NCBI RefSeq assembly: GCF_013402915.1
Contig: NC_050721.1
Location: forward strand, 434,001 to 498,000
Origin: Zygotorulaspora mrakii
Taxonomy: Eukaryota; Ascomycota; Saccharomycetes; Saccharomycetales; Saccharomycetaceae
Length of the DNA: 64,000 nt
Direction of reading: 5' to 3'
Under the pieces are notes generated by a model. The model saw only the letters and a program-made list of their open reading frames with translations, was not told where the DNA came from and ran no database searches. Made by a program: the position numbers and the translations under genes. Positions 28,932 to 37,589 of this stretch are shown here, one piece after another (within the stretch, counting starts at the first letter, position 1; the number at the start of each line of letters is the position of its first letter).

Positions 28932-29492
28932 GAGAAGAAATAATGCGGGCCATATCATTTCGGAAAAACTGCAGCATGAAAAATGTTTAGTCACCAGTAA
29001 CAGAGGTGTTTACTATTTCTAGTTCACGGAGGAATTTTTGGGTGCGGACCAAATTCTTGAATTGCGTCGCGATTTAGCATTTTTCTTTCAAACTATACGG
29101 TACAGGGTTAAGAGGTGAAGCTCTAAATAAAAGGTAATTTTAAGGTTAATGAATCACTTGGACCAGGGTCGACCGCTCAGAGTCTTGCCCTATATATTGG
29201 AATGTATTTTAGTGTGTATAAGTGGTTGATCGACGGAGGTTAGTAATCTTCTTTTCTTTTCACTGTTTATGTTATTCATCATATGTTGCCAGCTTTCTTT
29301 AATTTAATGTGACTTCCCGCGCGGGATTGCGGAGATATTTACATTCATTTATCCTGTCGTCGAGTTGGGGGAGCAGAGTATATAAAGGGTATCCCACCAC
29401 AACATGTGCAATTCCGTACTTGACAGAGTGCCTGGAAGTATTACTCGTGTGGTAGATATTGTTTGAGTTTAATCAAACCAATCTAAAGAATT
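28932..29492. other. RCR-UGA2 intergenic region
   Basis: A 561-bp gap between genes on the same strand. It holds the UGA2 promoter elements listed separately and no recognisable gene. Confidence 0.55.
29316..29386 (+). promoter_or_regulatory. UGA2 promoter: CCG/CGG palindrome and TATA box
   Basis: CCCGCGCGGG at 29316-29325 is a perfect palindrome with inner CCG-N2-CGG, followed by ATTGCGG, and stands out in AT-rich DNA. Facing CCG/CGG triplets are the usual target of Zn2Cys6 regulators. In S. cerevisiae UGA2 is induced by GABA through the Zn2Cys6 factor Uga3 (with Dal81) on a GC-rich element, so a Uga3-type site is the natural reading. A TATATAAA box follows at 29379-29386, 107 bp before the ATG. 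Confidence 0.55.
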
Positions 29493-30986
29493 ATGTCTTC
29501 TGTAAAAGGTATTAGACCTACGCTAAGAAGTGAGGAGCTTTTGAAAAAAGGTGCTTACATTGCCGGAAAGTGGATCACTGAGAGTAAGGAATATTTTGAA
29601 GTTACTGATCCTGCCACTAACGCAGTGATTACAAAGCTGCCTGATCAGCCCGTGCAAGCTGTAGATGAAGCAATTGATGCGGCTTTTGAATCATATAAAG
29701 AATTTAAGAATACGACACCAAGGCAAAGAGCTGGTTGGCTGAGAAATATGTACAATTTGATGATAGAGAATACAAATGATCTCGCAAAAATCTTGACCTG
29801 GGAAAACGGCAAAGCCTTGACTGAAGCAATTGGCGAAATTAAGTACGCCGCATCATATTTTGAATGGTACGCAGAGGAGGCTTGTCGTGCATATGGTGTT
29901 ACTATCCAGCCTGCAAATCCATCAAACAGAGCATTTACATTGAGACAACCCGTCGGAGTTTGTGGTTTGATATGTCCATGGAATTTTCCTAGTGCAATGA
30001 TTACCCGTAAAGCAGCAGCAGCACTCGCGGCCGGATGTACAGTCATTGTGAAACCAGACTCGCAGACGCCATTATCAGCTCTGGCTTTGGCACATCTAAT
30101 TGAGAAGGCCGGTTTTCCGAAAGGAAGTTTTAATGTGGTTCTTTCTCATACCAGAACACCAGAATTTGGTTTAAGACTTTGCGAATCCCCAAAAGTCAAA
30201 AAAATATCTTTCACCGGATCTACAAATGTTGGAAAAATTTTGATGAAACAGTCAGCTTCCACCATGAAGAAGCTTTCTTTTGAGCTTGGAGGCAATGCAC
30301 CTTTCATCATATTTGAAGATGCAGATTTAGAACTTGCAGTAGATCAGGCAGTTGCTTCAAAATTCAGAGGTCTTGGACAAACATGTGTTTGCGCCAACCG
30401 ACTCTACGTTCATGCTTCTATCATTGACAAATTTTCTGATTTGCTAGCAGCGAAAGTTAGGAAATTTGTTATGGGGCATGGACTAGATGAAAAAACGACC
30501 CATGGGTGCTTAATAAATCAAAATGCAATAAAGAAAGTTGAAGATCACGTTCAAGATGCAGTTAAAAAGGGTGCGAAGGTAGTCCTTGAAGGTGGGCCAT
30601 TATCTAACTTGGGTCCAAGCTTCTATTCACCTTATATTTTATCCCATGTTCCTGAAAATGCAAAGGTTTCTCACGAAGAAACATTCGGACCCTTGTGTCC
30701 AATATTCTCCTTCAAGAACATGGAGGAGGTAGTCGGTTATGCCAATGATACAGAGGTCGGCCTTGCTGCCTATGTTTTTTCCAAAGACGTAAATACCCTT
30801 TACACCGTATCAGAAGCTCTGGAAACTGGAATGGTTTCTTGTAACACTGGACTTTTCACAGACTGTTCCATTCCATTTGGAGGTATTGGGGAAAGCGGTT
30901 TTGGTAGAGAGGGCTCTTTATATGGTATCGAGGATTATACTGTTGTGAAAACCGTTACAATGGGCAATTTACCAAAGAGACTTTGA
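29493..30986 (+). CDS. UGA2: Succinate-semialdehyde dehydrogenase
   Basis: NAD(P)-dependent aldehyde dehydrogenase that oxidises succinate semialdehyde to succinate, the last step of GABA use. The product is 497 residues, the normal length. Family features are intact: LICPWNFPSAMITRKAAAAL (nucleotide-binding region), FTGSTNVGK, the catalytic general base Glu264 in FELGGNAPF, and the nucleophile Cys298 in GLGQTCVCANR. The second Cys two residues later is as in other succinate-semialdehyde dehydrogenases. The C-terminus has FGGIGESGFGREGS. A TATA box and a GC palindrome upstream suggest inducible control. Other aldehyde dehydrogenases are excluded by the close match to UGA2 and by position (YBR006W). 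Confidence 0.95.
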   Translation: MSSVKGIRPTLRSEELLKKGAYIAGKWITESKEYFEVTDPATNAVITKLPDQPVQAVDEAIDAAFESYKEFKNTTPRQRAGWLRNMYNLMIENTNDLAKILTWENGKALTEAIGEIKYAASYFEWYAEEACRAYGVTIQPANPSNRAFTLRQPVGVCGLICPWNFPSAMITRKAAAALAAGCTVIVKPDSQTPLSALALAHLIEKAGFPKGSFNVVLSHTRTPEFGLRLCESPKVKKISFTGSTNVGKILMKQSASTMKKLSFELGGNAPFIIFEDADLELAVDQAVASKFRGLGQTCVCANRLYVHASIIDKFSDLLAAKVRKFVMGHGLDEKTTHGCLINQNAIKKVEDHVQDAVKKGAKVVLEGGPLSNLGPSFYSPYILSHVPENAKVSHEETFGPLCPIFSFKNMEEVVGYANDTEVGLAAYVFSKDVNTLYTVSEALETGMVSCNTGLFTDCSIPFGGIGESGFGREGSLYGIEDYTVVKTVTMGNLPKRL

Positions 30987-31203
30987 AGTGCTTAGCTTTC
31001 GTTAAACGAAGACATCTTATTCGCCTGTATATTTTAGTAGCAACGTTTTCTTAATTTGTTTACCTTTACTTTTCAATTGTTTTCTTGGATGTTATGCTTC
31101 ATTCTTAGGAACTTCGCGTTAGGTTTCGAGAACAAGCCCCGAAATGCTTCACATGGGTAAAAGAATGTAATTAAGAATAAAACTAGCCATTTACAAAAAC
31201 CCG

Positions 31204-31224
31204 ATGGCATATGGATCTCTATGA
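31204..31224 (+). other. Out-of-frame upstream ORF overlapping the RAD57 start
   Basis: An ATG at 31204 lies 7 bases before the RAD57 ATG in a different frame. It reads six codons (MAYGSL) to a stop at 31222-31224, inside RAD57. If the transcript starts upstream of 31204, scanning ribosomes would meet this ATG first. Confidence 0.5.
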
Positions 31225-32587
31225 TGAGTTACCGCAGAGTGACCTACTTTGTGATGATGAATTTTCTGACCTGTTGATTGCGTCCGAGCAATACCAGGTA
31301 TCTGTCATTGAATTCTTGACGCTGCAGTCCAAGGAACTGGCCACACTCCTGCAGAGATCAATCAATGAGGTTGTCAAATTTCAGCAACTCTTATTTGGAG
31401 AGTTTAAGACGCAATTCCTTGAAACAAACAAAATCCAAGTCCTCACAGATGGAATAAGCCCTTTGCCGTTCAGTACTGGCGATGTCAACATCGATGAGAA
31501 CCTTGGAGGCGGCATCTTCACGCATAGCATTACAGAGATTTTTGGGGAAAGCTCTACTGGAAAGTCACAGTTTCTGATGCAGCTCTCTCTTTCTGTTCAA
31601 TTGCCGTCAAATTTAGGTGGTTTGGGAGGCAAATGTGTTTATATCGCGACCGAGGGCGACCTACCCACTCAAAGATTGGAAGAGCTTATAACAAGTAGAA
31701 AAGAATTTAAGAATCATAATGTTACTCAAAATAATATTTACACCGTAACTTGTAGTGATCTGATGACGCAAGAACATATTTTGGATGTACAGTTGCCCGT
31801 TTTATTGGAAAAGAATAAGGGCGCGATTAAACTTATTATTGTTGATTCCATTGCTCACCATATGCGTGTAGAACTTACTAGTACGTCTTTTAAAGAGTCG
31901 CAGGACAACAGGTTTTATATTGATAGAATGGCTGAAAAGCTGCTCGGTTTAGCAGGAAAATACTCTCTGGCTATAGTTGTTGCCAATCAAGTAGGTGATA
32001 AACCTCTAGTTGAGGCCACAGAGTCATCATACCAAGCGGTGACTGATTATGAATATCAACTAGGCTGGATGGTAGGCTGGAAGGACTCGACTATTCTCTA
32101 CCGGCAGAATTTCAACGAATTGCCTTCAACTAATAAGATGAATGTTTCAGGCGTATCATTTTACGATAATATGCTTTCTGATGACGAAGATTCAATCTTA
32201 ATAGAGGAGGAGCTACAAAGATTAACAAAGTCTGCGACTGATTCCAATGGTTTCACAAATAGAAAAAATGAGATTTCGAAAGCCATTCCGAGTAGCAGAT
32301 CGGAGAGTTTTCCTGTAATTGCAAGGAAACCGCTTAAAAGAAGAATAGACCGTCGGGTTCCCACTCTGGGACTTGCCTGGGCTAATCATGTATCTACAAG
32401 GATCTTGTTGAGCAAGCTGTACAAGGCTTCAGCTCTTGTAAAACGGGGGGAGATCCATCTTTACAATGGGTCAGATCCTTCCGCTCTTTGGCAAGTGAAA
32501 AGAATCATGAAAGTTGTTTTCTCCACCTATTCTCAACCATGTGAGGTATCTTTCATAATAAATAAGAGGGGATTGGAAAGTGTATAA
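31211..32587 (+). CDS. RAD57: Rad51 paralogue Rad57
   Basis: RecA-family ATPase that forms a heterodimer with Rad55 and stabilises Rad51 filaments in homologous recombination. The product is 458 residues (460 in S. cerevisiae). The Walker A motif GESSTGKS (112-119) is intact, and the Walker B strand IKLIIVDSIAHH is clear. Other RecA-fold features are GDLPTQRLEELI and IVVANQVGD. A Rad57-type C-terminal extension of ~150 residues includes RRVPTLGLAWANHVSTRILLSK. The ATG at 31211 is the only in-frame choice near the family N-terminus; it is overlapped by a short upstream reading frame. Synteny with YDR004W (between RCR2 and MAF1) is kept, with UGA2 interposed from the chromosome II side. Confidence 0.94.
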   Translation: MDLYDELPQSDLLCDDEFSDLLIASEQYQVSVIEFLTLQSKELATLLQRSINEVVKFQQLLFGEFKTQFLETNKIQVLTDGISPLPFSTGDVNIDENLGGGIFTHSITEIFGESSTGKSQFLMQLSLSVQLPSNLGGLGGKCVYIATEGDLPTQRLEELITSRKEFKNHNVTQNNIYTVTCSDLMTQEHILDVQLPVLLEKNKGAIKLIIVDSIAHHMRVELTSTSFKESQDNRFYIDRMAEKLLGLAGKYSLAIVVANQVGDKPLVEATESSYQAVTDYEYQLGWMVGWKDSTILYRQNFNELPSTNKMNVSGVSFYDNMLSDDEDSILIEEELQRLTKSATDSNGFTNRKNEISKAIPSSRSESFPVIARKPLKRRIDRRVPTLGLAWANHVSTRILLSKLYKASALVKRGEIHLYNGSDPSALWQVKRIMKVVFSTYSQPCEVSFIINKRGLESV

Positions 32588-32845
32588 ATACAGGAATGCC
32601 AATAAGTTTAGTTTTAATTAGGTGCTGCTTGTGTTATGATTACATAATAAGAATACATTCAACAGGTAATTCTGAAATCTCGATAGGTGCGGCGATCAGA
32701 AAGAAAACATGCGAAAACAAGGAGATTGGCGCTTGATGAAAAAAATAGAAGTTGTATTATACCGGCGCAAACAAGAAATTGGAGTGAAAGTATAACAGCA
32801 CCGTTTCAGCTGTCACTCTATTATACACTACAGTGAGATACGAGA

Positions 32846-34063
32846 CTAAAATGGACCCTTTGATACTTTATTTGAAGACTCGATAGCATCGTCAACGTCG
32901 TCTTCAATGGCATTTTCTTCATACGTCAAGTCATATTCACCCTCAAATTGATTGGAATCCTCTCCAATAATAATCCTTTTTCTGCTGTTCTGTGTATTAC
33001 TCTCTTTTTCATCATCTTCATTAATATCATTTCTTGAAAAATTGAGTCTGGCTGAAGTCAAATAAAGGTATGCCACCCTCTTTCTTTTTTTATTGAAAAG
33101 AAACCATATCAGACTCCATAAGTGCCCTGGCTCATCATCCATGAACGATCTGGCAGGGTTGTATTGGTAAATCACGCAATCCGACATATCCATATGGGAA
33201 TTAATAACTTCCCACATCCACTCTTCCGGCTTTTTACCCAGTGAATAGAGTGCATTTTCAAATTTCGATATCATCGATTTCAAAGATACCTTCAAAAAGT
33301 CCGTTGGCTCCAAAAGAGAGAAATCATGATCGGGATATGAAGCATTCAGTATTGCTATAAGATACGCAAATGTCCTACGACTCGCCGTTTCATTGATAGG
33401 ACCAAAAGGTCCTATGTTGATACTGCTGCCATTTTCATAAGCAGAGGATCTTCTCCTTGTTGCTTCGAATTTATTACTTTGAAGACTATTCGTACTACTT
33501 GTTCTTCTCATAATTCCCTTTCCGCGAGTTACAGATTCAGCTGATGAAGAACTTAAGTAACCATTGTCACCATTCTGAACTAACTCTTTCAAATTTTGGT
33601 CATTTAACTTATTAGTTCTCAGATATGACCCACTACTGTTGCTACCATTTCCATTAGAACTTTGATTATCATTTATTGACATTCGTCTTTTCTGCTCCCA
33701 AAAAGAGTTGCAACCTTGAGGGGATTGTTCGGGAGGTGAAGCAGAGCCCCCTGACTCCAAAAGAGCCTGCTGTTGACACACCGCATTGTATCCCTCATTT
33801 TCCTGCAAGAGTGATTCCAAATGGTGGTCTATAGTCTTATATAGTTTCTTATCAGAGGCTACCGGTTTTGTTGTAAAAATGTCGCATCCTCCACTTATTT
33901 TACACTCGCTAGTCTCAAAATTTAGCGTTTGATTGACCCTTTCAACATCTAATTCATCTATGAACTACAGTTTCCAGTTGTTAGATGACATTGTCAGTAA
34001 AATACGCGAACAAGTTGGAACACATGGGTGACACTAATGCGGAGTAAACAAACATACCTTCAT
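32846..34063 (-). CDS. MAF1: RNA polymerase III repressor Maf1 (two exons)
   Basis: Master repressor of RNA polymerase III, acting on Pol III and Brf1 when dephosphorylated under stress. The gene is spliced: exon 1 is 34063-34058 (ATG AAG), exon 2 is 33964-32846, giving 374 residues that start M-K-F-I-D-E-L-D. Without the first exon the gene would appear to start far inside. Visible features are the N-terminal Maf1 segment ([15 protein letters not shown]), a Ser/Asn-rich linker with PKA-type sites ([14 protein letters not shown]), the core [31 protein letters not shown], and [17 protein letters not shown]. The end is acidic. S. cerevisiae MAF1 (395 residues) also has one intron near its start. 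The neighbours match YDR004W and YDR006C. Confidence 0.95.
33965..34057 (-). other. MAF1: MAF1 intron
   Basis: A 93-nt spliceosomal intron on the minus strand. The 5' splice site GTATGT is at 34057-34052. The branch point TACTGAC is at 33999-33993, one base off TACTAAC with the branch A kept. The 3' splice site CTGTAG ends at 33965. Splicing joins ATG AAG to TTC ATA GAT in frame, restoring the conserved Maf1 N-terminus. Confidence 0.92.
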
Positions 34064-34343
34064 CTGAATGTATTGCGAAAACCTAATATAGTGGCAAAAC
34101 TTCAACGAAAAAATTCAGAACTTGCCTGTCTCTCGATGTTATGACATTTAAACAGCTCTTAACATAGACTATGATTAATAGTGAGCCGTGATAGTGACAC
34201 TTATCAGAACAGCGCTATTTTTTGCCCGCTCGCAGCATGTGGGGCCGCTTGATTATTGGCAATTCAAACAGGGTAACGCATATGTTATCTCTGTATAACT
34301 TATTGAAAAATAAGTCAGTCCCTACGCATAAGTCTATATAACA

Positions 34344-36476
34344 TTACATGGTGGTAATCGATAATAAGGGATTCACATACTTCTCTTTGTGAATCCAACT
34401 CGATCCGATCAAATTAGCACCTCTTTGTTCGGCTATTCGAAACCATGCAGCTGCTCTTACTATATCTCTTTTTCTAACGGCAGACTTTTTCGACCAGATA
34501 GTACCACTTATACACATAGAATCTATATGTCCAAGGGAAGCAGCTTTCTCGAGATATTTGAGGCCTTTCAACTCATCAGGTTTCTCAAGCCCTAGACCTT
34601 TCAAATAGGCCATCCCGCACTCGTATAATGCCGGAGCCATCGGTTCCGGGACAATCTTCGGTAATCCTCTACTGTGTTCCAACGCAAAAACGTCAATATC
34701 TTTTTCAAAAACATCTTCTTTTTCAGAATGAACCTCAGCAGCAACTTTGATGTATTTAAAGGACTCTTTACAGTCCTTTCGTACCCCACATCCATCTCGT
34801 AATGCTAATCCATATAGTAAGAAAGCAGTTAAATTCTTTTTCGAACAAAGTCTTTGTAAATTTTGAGCAGATTCTATGAGTCTTCCTTCTTTTTTCATAG
34901 TTATCGCCAGTTCAATTTCATCAAAAGTCGAAGATGCATTATTTGCCGGTCCAGCAGCGATTGTACTGATGTAATCACTTTTGAGACTAAGTTGCAAAGC
35001 ATTTTTACTGGGCTTCTTTGAATGCGCCGGCGTTTGAAATTGTAGAGGTGGAAATGGTTGTCGTTTACTATCGAGTGACAACCTTCTACCAGTGGTCTCT
35101 TTTCTGCCGTTGTAACCACCTCTATTCGTTGATGGACTACAACTGGGAGACTTGGTGGTGAAATCAGAAAGTGAGCGGAAGTGTCTGGAACTGTTTTTAT
35201 TACCGTGCTTGTATTTTGTAGGGGTTTGAGTTTCCAAATGAATTGTTGGATTGACTGGAAATATGAAATGTCTCAAGTGATTCCGTGGTTTCCGGGGCGA
35301 GCTTTCGGCAGATGAACGGCCATGATAATGTATGTTTTTCGTTTCTTCAAAACTACCTCTACCCTCAGAAGTGCCTTTCTGTTTATGAGACTTTGGTGAT
35401 CTGAAAAGGTTCTTCAAGGAGAAAGATGATTTTTTCTTGTGAGTTTTGAAAAGCTGGGGTGGTTCTCGAGAGACATCTTTGACAAATTCAGATTCTACAG
35501 TGGGTGATGAACTGGTCTTTGTTGGAGTTGAGTAAAACAGATCACGCGATCCATCTTGAGTGTTGAAAATTCCCTTTGATGAGATGTCGCTCTCCATTGA
35601 TGATTCGGTCTTTGGCTTCGAAAGTATCCCTTCGTCGGCGAAGGAAGCTGTGCTGCTACCACTTACATTCTGGTATGTTTGCTCTTCTGTTATAACTGGA
35701 GTTTTGATTTCATAGTACTGGTTGCGGGGGGTCTTATACATTGACGACGATTCATGTTCTCCTGTATGTTCAAAATTGAACTGCGAAAGCTGTTCATAGT
35801 AATATGCCAGCTTAGAGTTTTTCATGCGGTATCTTTCAAAGTTCACCACATCAGCATCACCTGAATTATTACAGTTGCCAGCACTGTTAGAAGCAATGAT
35901 CTTAGGGCGATAAGGATGCTGCTGTCTATCGCTTCCCCGACCAGTAAAATTTGACCTGTGAATTGCTTCAATGTCAATGTCCTCTTCAACAAGATAGGAG
36001 TATCTTGAATTGGCTGGAAAGTGTTGTTCAACACTTGAAGATGAAAAATCACCTCTAAGATTTGAAAATTCTGCAGAAACATGATCGAGCTTCAAATCAT
36101 GTTCTTTCTTAATTGGAGGGTACTGAGTTCTCAGTGATGGAAATTTTGAGGCCGGCATACATATTATCGGGCCGGTTGACTGCTTTTTTAAACAGTCTTT
36201 ATTCTTTTCCTCTTCCTCCTTTAGCGCTTGTTGTAAAAACAATTCGTCTTCAGCACTCAAAGCTAATCTATCCAATAACCTCTCATTAGTTTGGATAGTT
36301 TCAAAGGAAAAGATGCTCTGATTTGTTCCTTGGTATATGGAATTACTGTCGTCCTGATTTGTCCATGAATTATCAGCATTGTCCACTATCTCATTGGCAC
36401 AAGACAAGCTAGGAAAGTAGCCACTTCTATTTCTCAACTCATCCAGCGGAGAAGCCTTAGACAAGTCAAGGTTCAT
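34344..36476 (-). CDS. DSF2: Sel1-repeat protein, DSF2-like
   Basis: Probable orthologue of S. cerevisiae Dsf2 (deletion suppressor of mpt5), whose biochemical role is not settled. The first ATG is at 36476, giving 710 residues; the frame upstream to 36563 opens only at a TTG. Residues 1-~510 are polar, Ser/Asn/Gln-rich and probably disordered, with basic clusters (KKKSSFSLKNLFRSPKSHK) and many S/T-P sites. The C-terminal ~190 residues contain Sel1-like helical repeats: FLLYGLALRDGCGVRKDCKE, ALYECGMAYLKGLGLEKPDE and KYLEKAASLGHIDSM. Chs4-type Sel1 proteins have more repeats and a prenylation end, not seen here. The name rests mainly on position between MAF1 and SOK1 (YBR007C slot) plus the C-terminal repeats. 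Confidence 0.75.
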   Translation of the reverse strand: MNLDLSKASPLDELRNRSGYFPSLSCANEIVDNADNSWTNQDDSNSIYQGTNQSIFSFETIQTNERLLDRLALSAEDELFLQQALKEEEEKNKDCLKKQSTGPIICMPASKFPSLRTQYPPIKKEHDLKLDHVSAEFSNLRGDFSSSSVEQHFPANSRYSYLVEEDIDIEAIHRSNFTGRGSDRQQHPYRPKIIASNSAGNCNNSGDADVVNFERYRMKNSKLAYYYEQLSQFNFEHTGEHESSSMYKTPRNQYYEIKTPVITEEQTYQNVSGSSTASFADEGILSKPKTESSMESDISSKGIFNTQDGSRDLFYSTPTKTSSSPTVESEFVKDVSREPPQLFKTHKKKSSFSLKNLFRSPKSHKQKGTSEGRGSFEETKNIHYHGRSSAESSPRKPRNHLRHFIFPVNPTIHLETQTPTKYKHGNKNSSRHFRSLSDFTTKSPSCSPSTNRGGYNGRKETTGRRLSLDSKRQPFPPLQFQTPAHSKKPSKNALQLSLKSDYISTIAAGPANNASSTFDEIELAITMKKEGRLIESAQNLQRLCSKKNLTAFLLYGLALRDGCGVRKDCKESFKYIKVAAEVHSEKEDVFEKDIDVFALEHSRGLPKIVPEPMAPALYECGMAYLKGLGLEKPDELKGLKYLEKAASLGHIDSMCISGTIWSKKSAVRKRDIVRAAAWFRIAEQRGANLIGSSWIHKEKYVNPLLSITTM

Positions 36477-37589
36477 AACAGCGCACGAATCTATTACTTG
36501 AATTATTTCTCTCCTTCCCGCAGTAGAACAAGTTAGTGGATCTGTCCCGTACTCTATTCTCAATATGACTATATATTCCGTAACGATACTAGACAGTTAT
36601 CGTATACACGTAACCTAATAAAACAAGTTTGGACTCTATTGTTTCCAGTTCTATTGAATCTGATGCCCCATTACAGTCAGTTCTCGAAAACAGTTTGAAC
36701 GCGTGGCTGTCTCCGTGAATGTCAATTTTGGCGCGTCGTTTGTCGTGCTTTTTCAACGTTTGTACAGCTTGAGAGAATACGTCATAAAAAATGTAATTTT
36801 GAACCTTATCGGATAGAAAGATCTGCTATGAATGATCTGCTATACAGGCAATTTGCTACATTTCCGCAATTCTCGTTGAACATATCATTGACTAGACCTG
36901 TACAAATGAATTGCATCGTTTTTAGTAATTTCTTCTTGCTAATAGAACATGGATTTGTGTGTAAAGTCAGAAATTATTACGTCCTAAAGTAATCAAAAGG
37001 TATTATCTTTACTCCTGATTTTAAGGGAAAGGTTTTCATGAATATAGGCCTACATGTATAATACTCACTGCTATTCCTCCATTGATTGAGTCCCGAAAAC
37101 TGCAACTTTGCTTTGTCAAAAAGCATATTTTGAAAATGGAAACCTATTCTTTGATTCACCATGTGTGGAAAGTGCCTTCCCATTTAAGTTTCTCGGCAAG
37201 AGGTAGATTCAAGACTTCACTGGAAATTGTTGCCTCTAGGTACTGTAACCTATTTGGTTAGTTTCTATTTCAACAGATATTTTTTGAAGCTCACTTGCTC
37301 AAGAGCACAAAAGAAAGAAGTGTTCGACATTTTTATGTCGTTCTACATAAAAATATAATATTAGCTGCAAGAACGACATGATTCAGACACACTGTCACTC
37401 GTAAATGTACTTCTTTGAAGATACTGACAGATAAAATTTATTATCTATATAAGGGAGAAACTTCCCCAAAGTATCATTTTGAGGGCGAATTTTATTATTT
37501 TGAATGTTTTTATATGATATGCGGCAATCGCTGAACTGATTGCTACGGTAATTGCAGCAGAATTAGCGCTTGCTATGATTATGATAACA
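36477..37589. other. SOK1-DSF2 intergenic region
   Basis: A 1.1-kb gap between two genes on the minus strand: DSF2 promoter and SOK1 terminator. No gene is recognised. A cluster of short inverted repeats at 37326-37379 (ATGTCGTTCT at 37335-37344 against AGAACGACAT at 37370-37379, plus two smaller overlapping hairpins) is the only structure I see. Confidence 0.5.
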
